From NCBI GenBank assembly GCA_020438845.1, contig JAGQTV010000072.1, forward strand, positions 62,001 to 126,000: a stretch of 64,000 nt of DNA, in the 5' to 3' direction. The stretch comes from Mycobacterium sp. (GTDB lineage: Bacteria > Actinomycetota > Actinomycetes > Mycobacteriales > Mycobacteriaceae). Every line of letters starts with the position of its first letter. Position 1 is the first letter of the stretch. Under the pieces are notes generated by a model that saw only the letters and a list, made by a program, of their open reading frames with translations, made no database searches and was not told the origin of the DNA. This document shows positions 1-8,123 of this stretch, one piece after another. The position numbers and the translations under genes were made by a program.

Positions 1-804
1 TTCCGCCGGTGCAGTGTTCGCCACCGTGCACACCCGCTTGCCCAGCAGATCAGCCGGCGAATTGATTTGTGCAGCGAATTTCGCGACCGTCATGTTTGCA
101 GTCAGCGTCGCGGTGTAGAAGGCCACGAAGATGAGCCCCACAAAAGCCCAAAGAGTGGCCAGGCCCCTGGTCAGCGGGTGCCGTGGGATGTCATCAGGTT
201 GCCCGGCGAGCATGCCAAGACTCCATCCGAACGCGCGGAAGACCCCCGCGAAATACGACTTCGGAACCATCGGGTGCTCATGGCGGCGTTCAGAGAGCCA
301 GATGATGTGGGCCGGAAGCACCGAGACCAACAGGCCCGCCGCCAGCCAGATGGCCATCATCTTGGAGAACACCAGGTTGAGGAAATCCCGCAGGCCTGGT
401 GTTGACTGCTCGAGCTTGCTGGTGGGGACCATGATCTGCAGACCCGAGTTGAGGATGGGCTGGGAGAAGTCGTAATCCTTGGTGCGATCGGCGGTGATCG
501 AGATGGCAGTGGCGGCGGCGTCAACCCGTCGGTCGGAGACCGCCTTGAGTTGCTCGGCGACGTTGGCGACGTCGACGTAGGAGAGAGTCCAGTCCTCGCG
601 CTTGGCGATCGCCTCAAGCAGGTCGATGGTGAAGCCTGACTTAATCGCGCCCTGGGTCATCACGAACGGCTCCAGGTCGTGCGTGGCGACGGTGACAACG
701 CGCGGGGTCGGCACGGCGGTCGCCTGAGAGGCGATGACCGGAAGCCCGCCGAGAAGTGCCACCAACAGTGTGGCTCCGATCGCGGCGCGCAAACGTGCGC
801 CCAC
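1..804 (-). CDS. Glutamate-receptor-like ligand-gated ion channel (periplasmic-binding domain with inserted pore), 3' end off window
   Basis: The frame is open from GTG at 804 to the window edge (268 codons), with GGAGG about 10 nt upstream. Residues 1-30 form a signal peptide. Residues about 35-140 resemble lobe 1 of a family-3 solute-binding protein. A TM segment (149-170), a re-entrant pore-like segment (183-205) and a second TM (213-235) interrupt the binding domain, and lobe 2 begins near 247. This is the order found in GluR0 and eukaryotic ionotropic glutamate receptors. The second TM ends in YTATLTANMTV, similar to the iGluR gating motif SYTANLAAF. The pore segment lacks the K+ filter TVGYG and reads LGMLAGQPDD instead. 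An amino-acid-like ligand is an inference. The alternative, an ABC transporter binding protein, does not explain two inserted membrane spans. The C-terminal lobe is missing only because the window ends. Confidence 0.75.
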   Translation of the reverse strand, partial: MGARLRAAIGATLLVALLGGLPVIASQATAVPTPRVVTVATHDLEPFVMTQGAIKSGFTIDLLEAIAKREDWTLSYVDVANVAEQLKAVSDRRVDAAATAISITADRTKDYDFSQPILNSGLQIMVPTSKLEQSTPGLRDFLNLVFSKMMAIWLAAGLLVSVLPAHIIWLSERRHEHPMVPKSYFAGVFRAFGWSLGMLAGQPDDIPRHPLTRGLATLWAFVGLIFVAFYTATLTANMTVAKFAAQINSPADLLGKRVCTVANTAPAE

Positions 805-909
805 CTGTCCCCGCCTCCCGTTCTGACCTCGGTTCAGCAGTCAGGATAGACGCGGGGTTCAGCGACCACGCGAGGGCGCTGTGCAAGCAGGTGTGGGCGG
901 AGACTCTGC

Positions 910-1302
910 TCAGCCCCGGTCTTCCTCCGCGTGCCGACGCTCCTGGGAGATGAGCTCGGTGACGTGCCGGCGATCCAGCCCGGCCCGCTCCCCGGCGTGG
1001 CGCACGTTGAGCCAGGTGAGTTGGACTGCGTGCCGGACCGCCAGTTCGAGATGTTGCCCGGCGTGCCATGCGGCGACCGCCGCTCGCCGCGGCACCATCG
1101 AATCGGCGGCCCGCTCATGATCGACGACGTGCTTGTCGGCCAGACGCGCCCGCTGGTCGCGATGCCGCGCGTACACGCCTTCGTGTGCGGCCAGGTGCCT
1201 GCTGTATAGCGCTGCGTGCTCATCGACGTGGCGGTGCTCGATCGCCGCGTGCTCCGAGACGTGCCCCGATGCTTCTGTTCCCTCATTGGCCATGACGGTC
1301 AT
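910..1302 (-). CDS. His-rich helical hypothetical protein
   Basis: I do not recognise the family. From ATG at 1302 the product has 130 residues, many of them His, Ala, Arg and Glu, with His recurring every 3-7 residues through the middle (EHAAIEHRHVDEHAALYSRH and onward). There is no signal peptide or membrane segment, and the pattern fits an amphipathic helix. GGAAGAGG precedes both ATG 1302 and ATG 1293. It suits 1293 better by spacing, so either start is possible. The open frame extends further upstream to 1437, but that part looks non-coding. It lies 105 bp upstream of the channel gene on the same strand and diverges from the GGDEF-EAL gene. A metal-binding or nucleoid role would be speculation. 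Confidence 0.5.
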   Translation of the reverse strand: MTVMANEGTEASGHVSEHAAIEHRHVDEHAALYSRHLAAHEGVYARHRDQRARLADKHVVDHERAADSMVPRRAAVAAWHAGQHLELAVRHAVQLTWLNVRHAGERAGLDRRHVTELISQERRHAEEDRG

Positions 1303-1546
1303 ACCTCTTCCCGAGTTGTCGACCTGCACTCTCACGGGCTCCGTATCGCGATCAGCAGATCTTTGACACACTGAAAATTTACCCCCGGATTGAACGCCGG
1401 TGGGCCTTACCGCGGAATACCTCGATGGGCCATCCACTGCACCAAAAGCTGTTCCGGAACCGGTTTGACCAGCCCTGCCGGGTTAGAATGCCAGGGCCGT
1501 CACTTCCTCTGGTGGGTGTCCGGCGACCCGGTGAGAGGGGCGGATC

Positions 1547-3910
1547 GTGCTGCTCAAGACGAGGCACGTCGCGATCGCCGCCGCAGGGCTGTTCCTCGCT
1601 TTCGCTGCCTGGCTGCTCTCAGCCTCATCGCAGGCAGACACCGTCGCGCTGGTCGACGACGTCGCTCTGGCCGTACTGGTCGTTCCCGCCGTGATTTTCG
1701 CCGTCGGCGCGGCGCGAACGGCCCAGGGCCGGTCAAGGGCCGCATGGGTGGCGCTCGCCATTGGGTTGGGTGGGTGGTTCGTCGGCGAGGTGCTCTGGAC
1801 CTACTACGAGATCGTCCTGGACCAGCCGCCGTTCCCGTCGCCGGCGGATGCGGGATTCCTGGTTTTCCCTGTTGGGGCCTGCGCGGCGCTGCTGCTCTTT
1901 CCCGATGACTACAGCCACTATTCCGTGGGCCGCGTCTTGCTCGACGGTCTGATCGTGGCAGGTTCGCTGTTCCTCGTGAGCTGGGTGGTGGTCCTCAGCC
2001 CGCTGTACGAGGCGGGTGCGCAAGATCCGCTCGGATTCGTCATCTCGGTTGCCTATCCGGTATCCGACGTCGTGATCTTGACCGTGGCCACGATGGTGGT
2101 GATCAGAGCGGAGACGCGTCAACGCCTGGTGCTGATGTTGCTGACCGTCGGCATGGCGTGCATCGCGGTGGCCGACAGCGGTTTCGCCTACCTCCAGAAC
2201 ACCGGTCGGTACTCCAGCGGCAACCTGATCGACCTCGGATGGGCGGCCGGTTTTCTGCTCATCACGGTTGCGGGTGCGGCCGGCCGGGAGGGCCGGCACC
2301 GGGAGGACCCTTCAGATCAGCTGCCCGGCTGGGCTTCGGCGTGGTTGCCGTATGTGCCCCTGGTGCTCGCGGCTCTGGTGGCTGCCGCTGAGCCCCCTCA
2401 CCTGCTGAAATCGGCACCCGTGGTGGTTGTCGGGATCATGTTGGTGATGGCCGTCATGGGTCGCCAGTTTCTGGCGGTCGGCGAGAACCGGCGGCTGCTG
2501 ACGAAGGTGACCGAACAGGCACGGCACGATCCGCTGACCGGCTTGGCCAATCGCACACCGTTATACGAGCGTCTGCATCACGCGATGCAATTGCGCGAGC
2601 GCGATGTCCTTTGTGTGGGGGTTCTTTCGCTGGATCTCAATGATTTCAAGCTCGTCAACGACACCTTCGGTCATCAGGCCGGCGATGAGCTGTTGACCCT
2701 GGTCGCCAAAAGGCTGGTGAGCTCTGTCCGTGCGAGCGACACCGTCGCCCGACTGGGCGGCGACGAGTTCGTGGTCCTCGTCGAGGGCGCTGCCGATCAA
2801 GCCCACCTCGTCGCAGAGCGGGTGTTGGGTGCCTTCGATGAGCCGTTCACCCTCGGTGGCCACGAGGTGGCGATGCTTCCGAGCATCGGGCTGGCCATCG
2901 CGGGCGCAGATGAGCCCGATCTGTCGGTCGACGAACTGCTCAGACGCGCTGACGTGGCCATGTACGCGTCGAAGAAGCTGCGGGTCCGCCGGGTGCAGAC
3001 GTTTGCTCCGCAGATGCGGTTGTCCAGCATCGACGAAGGTGCCCCGCGCCGCGCTGAGCACCGGTCCATCGCTGCCAGCGGAGCGGAGCAGTTCGAATTG
3101 CTCGGCGAACTCCGGGGTGCTGTCGATCGGTCCGAACTCACCTTGCGTTACCAGCCGCAGATCGACTTGAACACGCGGCAGATCGTGGGTGTCGAGGCAT
3201 TGGTGCGCTGGGCCCATCCCACGCGCGGTCTGCTGGGCGCCGATGCGTTCCTGCCCCTGGTCCGCCGTTACGGCCTGATGGAATCCGTCAACGACTTCGT
3301 TCTGAAGGGAGCTCTCGACGATGCCCGGGTGTGGCACGACGCATCGATCGACATCCCGGTTGCGGTGAACCTGTTCGCACCGACACTGGCCAACCTCGAA
3401 CTGCCCGGGGCAATCGCGAAGACACTCGCCGATCGAGGTCTCAGCGCGGCGACGTTAACCCTCGAGATCACCGAAGACATGGTCTTGGCGGACCTTGACC
3501 GCACGAAGACGGTTTTTCAGCAGCTGCGGAGCAGCGGTGTCCGTATTGCTCTCGACGACTGCGGCTCCGGCCACTCGACACTGACCCATCTGCGCGACCT
3601 GCCCTTCGATCAGCTGAAACTGGCCTACGACTTTTTCGCGCCGATGCTGTTCGGCGACGAGCGTGCGGCTTCCGTCGTGGATGCGGTGGTGACTCTCGCC
3701 CACAGTTTGGGTGCCACGATCGTCGCCGAGGGCGTCGAGAATGACGAAACCGCCGCCCGTCTGCGGGAATACGGGTGCGACGCTGCTCAAGGCTACTTCT
3801 ACAGCCCTCCGGTAACAGCCAATGCGTTTCTTGAGATGACCCGGACCGAAACTACCGCGGCGGCGTCGACCTTGACATCGTCGAGTAATCCACTGAGGGC
3901 TGACAGATAG
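1547..3910 (+). CDS. Membrane-bound GGDEF-EAL protein (c-di-GMP synthesis/degradation)
   Basis: 787 residues from GTG 1547, preceded by GAGGGG. About nine hydrophobic segments fill residues 1-310, an integral membrane sensor region of unknown ligand. A diguanylate cyclase domain follows, with intact GGDEF at 404-408 and an RASD inhibitory I-site five residues before it. The EAL phosphodiesterase domain starts near 525. EAL is at 550-552, and the EITED, DDCGSG (for DDFGTG) and AEGVEN motifs are present. The usual KID motif is LKLAYD, so one metal-ligand aspartate appears replaced and phosphodiesterase activity may be reduced. Family knowledge says such proteins make or break c-di-GMP at the membrane. 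Which activity dominates here cannot be told from sequence. The PPOX gene follows after 14 bp and is probably co-transcribed. Confidence 0.9.
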   Translation: MLLKTRHVAIAAAGLFLAFAAWLLSASSQADTVALVDDVALAVLVVPAVIFAVGAARTAQGRSRAAWVALAIGLGGWFVGEVLWTYYEIVLDQPPFPSPADAGFLVFPVGACAALLLFPDDYSHYSVGRVLLDGLIVAGSLFLVSWVVVLSPLYEAGAQDPLGFVISVAYPVSDVVILTVATMVVIRAETRQRLVLMLLTVGMACIAVADSGFAYLQNTGRYSSGNLIDLGWAAGFLLITVAGAAGREGRHREDPSDQLPGWASAWLPYVPLVLAALVAAAEPPHLLKSAPVVVVGIMLVMAVMGRQFLAVGENRRLLTKVTEQARHDPLTGLANRTPLYERLHHAMQLRERDVLCVGVLSLDLNDFKLVNDTFGHQAGDELLTLVAKRLVSSVRASDTVARLGGDEFVVLVEGAADQAHLVAERVLGAFDEPFTLGGHEVAMLPSIGLAIAGADEPDLSVDELLRRADVAMYASKKLRVRRVQTFAPQMRLSSIDEGAPRRAEHRSIAASGAEQFELLGELRGAVDRSELTLRYQPQIDLNTRQIVGVEALVRWAHPTRGLLGADAFLPLVRRYGLMESVNDFVLKGALDDARVWHDASIDIPVAVNLFAPTLANLELPGAIAKTLADRGLSAATLTLEITEDMVLADLDRTKTVFQQLRSSGVRIALDDCGSGHSTLTHLRDLPFDQLKLAYDFFAPMLFGDERAASVVDAVVTLAHSLGATIVAEGVENDETAARLREYGCDAAQGYFYSPPVTANAFLEMTRTETTAAASTLTSSSNPLRADR

Positions 3911-3924
3911 AAGGGCGCTGCGCG

Positions 3925-4482
3925 ATGCACCTGCTACCCATGGCGAGTGAGCCGTTCACCGCCCCCACCGACCGCGACATGCTGCCCTCTGAACGCCGTG
4001 AGTTCGTTCGCACCCATCGAACCTGCGTCTTCGGCTACCGGCGTAAAGTCGACGGCCCGGCGATGTCGATCGTGTACTACATCCCCACCGACACCGACGA
4101 GTTGCTGGTCTCCACCATCGCCGGTCGGGGCAAGGCCCGCATGGTAGCTCGCGACGGCAAGGTGAGCCTGTGCGTTCTCGACGAACGTTGGCCGTTCGCC
4201 TACCTGCAGGTCTACGCCGACGCCGTGGTCGAAACTGATCCTGATCTGGTGGTCGACGTCATGATGGCGGTGGCAGGCCGCATGTCAGGGAATCCACTAC
4301 CCGAGGAAGCACGTCCGCTGGTCCAGCAGATGGCGATCGATGAGAACCGCGTTCTCATTCGCTGTCGCCCCTACGAGACGTTCGCCCAACCCCCGCGGCA
4401 CCTGCACCGCAATGACCAAGACGAGCAGATCACCCACTGGGTATCCGGCACTGTCGCGTGGAACGCGCCCGACCCAACCTAG
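3925..4482 (+). CDS. PPOX-class (pyridoxamine-phosphate-oxidase fold) flavin/F420-dependent protein
   Basis: 185 residues. The start at 3925 has GAAGGG nine bases upstream; ATG 3940 is an alternative. The region VYYIPTDTDELLVSTIAGRGKARMV is the split-barrel beta core of PPOX/F420 'TIGR03618-like' enzymes, in which the cofactor phosphate contacts the segment after the 'TxxGRxKA' strand. Later strands (VSLCVLDERWPFAYLQVYADA) complete the barrel. No signal peptide or TM is present, so it should be cytosolic. These mycobacterial proteins bind FMN or F420, and the substrate is unknown here. It sits 14 bp after the GGDEF-EAL gene, suggesting an operon, and converges with the APH-like gene 12 bp away. 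Confidence 0.75.
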   Translation: MHLLPMASEPFTAPTDRDMLPSERREFVRTHRTCVFGYRRKVDGPAMSIVYYIPTDTDELLVSTIAGRGKARMVARDGKVSLCVLDERWPFAYLQVYADAVVETDPDLVVDVMMAVAGRMSGNPLPEEARPLVQQMAIDENRVLIRCRPYETFAQPPRHLHRNDQDEQITHWVSGTVAWNAPDPT

Positions 4483-4494
4483 AAGGTGGTGGGA

Positions 4495-5385
4495 TCAGTC
4501 CTGCACCGCTTTGGCGACGGCAACACACCTCGTCAGCCAGACCGGGTCGGGCCGGCTCTCACGGAGTTCCCACATCGCGTTGTGCACCATGCGCACCAGC
4601 ACCCAGGCTCGGGCCCGGTCCTCGTCCAATTCGGCTGCATCGACCAACTGCCAGAACCGGCGGCGCACCCCCGACCGGACGTCTCGGGCGATCTCGTCCC
4701 ATCGGTTCCACAACATCGGTGCGATCTCGTAGTGCGGGTCACCGTTAAGCGGTTTGGGGTCGATCACCAGCCACGCCTCCCGGTCACCGGCCAACACGTT
4801 GGCGTAGTGCAGGTCGGTATGCAGCAGACGATCCGGAACCGTCCTGTCGACCACCAGGTCGCCACCCAGCGCAATGGCCTGCTCGATCAGCCGCCGCGGA
4901 ATCGGGGCGTTGCGCGGCAGTCCGGCCAACTCTGCATTCCAGCCCTCAAGGCACGACGACAGCGAACGCAGCCGAGGCAGCGCCGCCACATGGACGCGGC
5001 GGTACAGCCCGGCGACGACACGGCAGGCTTCCTCGTCCGGGACGGTGGTGAGGTCGTCGTGGTGCAGTCGTTCCAGGAGCAACCCCCGACGGTGCGGGTC
5101 GGCGCTGAGTAAACGCACCGCCCCGGCTCCGCCCCACCGCCGCAGCGCCAGGTGCTCGTGCTCGGAATCCTCTTCGGGGAAGCCGACTTTCAACATGGCG
5201 GCCGTCCCGTCGGGGGTGCGTACGGGTAACACCAGCGAGCAATGTCCGTTGGTCGCCGTCCCGTCCAGGTGAAGCTGCCACTGGACCATCAGCGCCTGAA
5301 CGGTTTTGGGGAGTTCCTCCACCCACACCGCCCACTGCGCCCCCCGGGCGGCCATGGCGACCACCGCCGGTGGGAGGTGGATCAC
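4495..5385 (-). CDS. APH(6)-like aminoglycoside/hydroxyurea phosphotransferase family kinase
   Basis: 296 residues, close to the normal length of the APH_6_hur family (streptomycin 6-kinase and hydroxyurea kinase). The catalytic loop HTDLHYANVL (D191) has the HxDxxxxN pattern of protein-kinase-fold phosphotransferases. It is followed by VIDPKPLNGDPHYEIA, the family's metal-binding region. The reaction would be ATP-dependent phosphorylation of a small hydroxylated substrate in the cytosol. Resistance is possible but not shown. It starts at GTG 5385, overlapping the MFS stop in a GTGA junction, so it is translationally coupled as the last gene of a three-gene minus-strand operon with the MFS exporter and the saccharopine-dehydrogenase-like gene. 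Confidence 0.85.
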   Translation of the reverse strand: MIHLPPAVVAMAARGAQWAVWVEELPKTVQALMVQWQLHLDGTATNGHCSLVLPVRTPDGTAAMLKVGFPEEDSEHEHLALRRWGGAGAVRLLSADPHRRGLLLERLHHDDLTTVPDEEACRVVAGLYRRVHVAALPRLRSLSSCLEGWNAELAGLPRNAPIPRRLIEQAIALGGDLVVDRTVPDRLLHTDLHYANVLAGDREAWLVIDPKPLNGDPHYEIAPMLWNRWDEIARDVRSGVRRRFWQLVDAAELDEDRARAWVLVRMVHNAMWELRESRPDPVWLTRCVAVAKAVQD

Positions 5386-6866
5386 TGGGTGGACTGGTCC
5401 CGGGTGGACAGACCTGTGCTGGACGGACCTGTGCTGGACGGGCCTGTGCTTGACGGGCCTGTGCTTGACGGACGCAGGGCACGTACGACGACATAGGTGG
5501 TCAGCGCGAGCAGACCGCCGGTGAGTAGTCCGGTTCCGGTCATGGCCGTCGTGAATCCGTCGGGGTCGACCTCGCTGCTCAAGTTCGCCGAAGCCCCGGC
5601 AGCGAACAAATAGAAAACCGAGACGGCGCTGCCGACGATCGCGATACCCAGTGCGTTGCCGAGTTCGAATGCGGTCTCCGAGATGCTGGTGGCCGCCCCG
5701 ATCCGCTCCTCACTGGCGCTCGTCAGAACCAGGTCGGAGCTAGGGGTGACCACCAGCGCGAAAGCAGCGCCCAGCATCATCAGCGGGACGACCATGGCCG
5801 GGTAGCCGACGCCCATCACCAAACCGAGCAGTACCAGCCCGACACTGCCCACCGCCAATCCCACGACCACCACCCAGCGGTGCCCCCACCTGCCGACCAG
5901 CCGAGCGGCCACTGGCGCAAGCAACATGCTGGTGATCGCGTCGGGTAACGCCGCCATGCCCGATTGCAGTGCCGTGAAACCGCTGACCTGACGCAGGTAG
6001 ATCGGCAGGAAAAACAACACACCGACGTTGGCGAACACCACCATCAGCTGCGCCCCGATCGCCGCACCGAACGCCGGCTTGCGGAACAGTGAGATGTCCA
6101 GCAGCGGCACCCTGATCCGACGCTGGCGGCGCAGGAACACGATCAGCAACGGCACCCCGCACGCCAGGGCCACATAAGCCGGCCAGAAGTCCAAACCGGC
6201 GTGCGCGAGCTCGGTGATCGCGTAGACCACCGCGAAGATCCCCACCGTGGAGTAGACCACCGAGAGCGGATCAAGCGGATGGTCGCCCTTACTTTGCGCC
6301 TCGGGCAGGGCCCAGATCCCGATACCGAAGAGCAGCACCACCACCGGGACGTTGACCAGCAGCACCGAACCCCAGTAGTAGTGCTCCAGCAGCAGCCCGG
6401 CCACCGTCGGACCGAATGCCGCTCCGGCAGCTCCGCTGCCGCTCCAGATTCCGACTGCCCGGGTCCGCTGCCGAGATTCGGTGAAGACAGCGCGCAACAA
6501 CGCCAACGTCGGAGGCATCAAACCGGCACCGGCGATGCCCTGCACCACCCGGGCCGCGATCAGCCACCAGGCGGTTGGCGACAGGGCCGCCGCCACCGAC
6601 GCCACGCCGAAGGCAACCGCCGAGACCAACAGGAGGCGCTTGCGCCCGAACCGGTCGCCGATGTTGCCCATGGTGACCAACAGACAGGCCAGCACGAAGG
6701 AGTAGATGTCGCCGATCCAGAGAATCTGGGTGTAGTTCGGCCGCAATTCTTCGGTTATCGCCGGGACCGCGACGCTGATGACGGTGCCGTCGATGGCCAC
6801 CATGAACACCGCCAGGCACAGCACGAAGAGTGCCGCGATTTGGCGTCGGGTCATACGAGAGGACAT
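5382..6866 (-). CDS. DHA2-family MFS drug/solute exporter (EmrB/QacA type, 14 TM)
   Basis: ATG 6866 gives 494 residues. A longer frame runs to 6986, but its extra 40 residues lie inside the neighbouring gene. Helix 1 carries the DHA2 signature FMVAIDGTVISVAVPAI. The inter-helix 2-3 motif GDRFGRKR and the helix-5 antiporter motif GIWSGSGAAGAAFGPTVAG are visible, and about 14 hydrophobic segments are present. It should export lipophilic compounds using the proton gradient; the substrate is unknown. The first ATG overlaps the stop of the upstream dehydrogenase (TAATG), and its own stop overlaps the kinase start. The C-terminus ends in four or five SSTGP-type repeats encoded by a 15-bp tandem repeat, a low-complexity cytosolic tail not usual for the family. 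Confidence 0.9.
   Translation of the reverse strand: MSSRMTRRQIAALFVLCLAVFMVAIDGTVISVAVPAITEELRPNYTQILWIGDIYSFVLACLLVTMGNIGDRFGRKRLLLVSAVAFGVASVAAALSPTAWWLIAARVVQGIAGAGLMPPTLALLRAVFTESRQRTRAVGIWSGSGAAGAAFGPTVAGLLLEHYYWGSVLLVNVPVVVLLFGIGIWALPEAQSKGDHPLDPLSVVYSTVGIFAVVYAITELAHAGLDFWPAYVALACGVPLLIVFLRRQRRIRVPLLDISLFRKPAFGAAIGAQLMVVFANVGVLFFLPIYLRQVSGFTALQSGMAALPDAITSMLLAPVAARLVGRWGHRWVVVVGLAVGSVGLVLLGLVMGVGYPAMVVPLMMLGAAFALVVTPSSDLVLTSASEERIGAATSISETAFELGNALGIAIVGSAVSVFYLFAAGASANLSSEVDPDGFTTAMTGTGLLTGGLLALTTYVVVRALRPSSTGPSSTGPSSTGPSSTGLSTRDQSTQ
5411..5470. repeat. 15-bp tandem repeat (4 units) in the MFS C-terminal tail
   Basis: Four adjacent 15-base units of the form GRCCTGTGCTKGACG at 5411, 5426, 5441 and 5456. 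Units 1 and 2 are identical, and units 3 and 4 are identical to each other. Being in frame, they encode repeated SSTGP-type pentapeptides at the exporter's C-terminus, so unit gain or loss would change length without a frameshift. Confidence 0.9.
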
Positions 6867-8089
6867 TAATCCGCGGCCGGCGTGCGCTCCTCTACCTTCC
6901 ATTCCTGGCCGTAGCCGTCGCGCAGCAGATCCAGGAAGGGGACGGCGTCGAAGGCCTCCGGCCCGAGCACACCGGCACCCGACCATGCTCCGGTGGCCAA
7001 AAGCTCAAGGGCTACCACAGGATTCATCGCTGTCTGCCATACGACTGCTTGGGCCTTGTACTGTTCCATCGTCCATGCGTTGTCGGCGACGTGGTACAGG
7101 TATACCTCGCGCGGCTTGCCGTCCTTGCCCGTCCCGGTGACCCACAGTCCCGCGCAGGTCTTGCCGGTCATCTTGGGCCCCAACGCAAGCGGATCGGGCA
7201 AGCAGGCCGCCACCACGTCGCGGGGGCTCACCGAAACGTCACGCACCCGGACCGGTTCAGTCTTGTCCAGGCCGAGCTTGTTGAGCACCTGGAGCACCTC
7301 GATGAACTCATCGCCGAGCCCGAACTTGAAGGTGACCCGTTTGGCGTCCACCCAGCGCGGCATGAGCAGGACTTCCTCGTGCTCGACGTTGACGCATTCC
7401 ACCGGACCGATGCCCTCGGGAAAGTCGAACACCTCGGGTTCGCTGAACGGTGCGGTGGTGAACCAGCCGCGATCCTTCTCCCAGATCACCGGTGGGTTGA
7501 GGCATTCCTCGATGACGGTCCAGATCGAGAACGACGGGGCGAAGTCGTAGCCTTCCACCACGAGGTTGGAGGCGTCGCGCACGCCCAGTTCGTCGATCGA
7601 GGAGAAGAGGTGGTCGGCGGCGTAGCGCGCGAACACGTCCGCCAGTCCGGGCTCCACTCCGATGCCGACCAGTGCGAGTTGCCCTGCGGCTTCCCACTCT
7701 TCGGCCTTCGCGAACTGCTCGTCGCCGAGTTTGATGTGCGACAGTTCGAACGGCTTCTCGGGGTGGCGATGCGAGAGGCTCATCGCGGTGTCGAGGTAGC
7801 CGGCCCCGGCGGCGAAGGCGCCGTTGAAGATCGGCATCACGAACCGGGGGTCAACCACGTTGAGCACGTGGGTGATTCCGTGGGTCCGGCAGGCCTCGGT
7901 GACCGCGTCTGCGCTCGATGCATCCAGGGCGATACCGGTGAACCTGTGATCCCCGATCCGGGCGACCAGATCCGAGGCTCGCGCCCCGTCATAGTCGGCA
8001 ATCAGGTAGCTGTCGAAGAAGTCGCGGCGGGCTGCGATCAGGGCAGCCGAGGATCCGACGCCACCGGCGCCGATTTGGAGTATGCGCAT
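6866..8089 (-). CDS. Saccharopine-dehydrogenase-like NAD(P)-dependent oxidoreductase
   Basis: 407 residues from ATG 8089 (MRILQIGAGGVGSSAALIAA), where the dinucleotide-binding GxGGxG motif begins at once, so the longer frame to 8173 is not needed. The fold matches the saccharopine dehydrogenase / carboxynorspermidine synthase family: N-terminal Rossmann domain, THVLNVVDPRF strand, GYLDTA, then the large middle domain GIGVEPGLADVFARYAADHL. Members make or break a C-N bond between an amino acid and a keto acid, and the exact substrate is not evident. It starts a minus-strand operon with the MFS exporter (TAATG overlap). It is divergent, only 34 bp away, from an amino-acid permease. Amino-acid or polyamine metabolism is the likely context. 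Confidence 0.8.
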   Translation of the reverse strand: MRILQIGAGGVGSSAALIAARRDFFDSYLIADYDGARASDLVARIGDHRFTGIALDASSADAVTEACRTHGITHVLNVVDPRFVMPIFNGAFAAGAGYLDTAMSLSHRHPEKPFELSHIKLGDEQFAKAEEWEAAGQLALVGIGVEPGLADVFARYAADHLFSSIDELGVRDASNLVVEGYDFAPSFSIWTVIEECLNPPVIWEKDRGWFTTAPFSEPEVFDFPEGIGPVECVNVEHEEVLLMPRWVDAKRVTFKFGLGDEFIEVLQVLNKLGLDKTEPVRVRDVSVSPRDVVAACLPDPLALGPKMTGKTCAGLWVTGTGKDGKPREVYLYHVADNAWTMEQYKAQAVVWQTAMNPVVALELLATGAWSGAGVLGPEAFDAVPFLDLLRDGYGQEWKVEERTPAAD

Positions 8090-8123
8090 GCGCAGATGGT
8101 AGGCCGGTGCCACAATTCCCGTC

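Noticed and set aside
834-1286. Alternative frame on the minus strand rich in Ser/Thr/Arg
   Set aside because: Shadow of the His-rich gene; composition typical of out-of-frame high-GC DNA.
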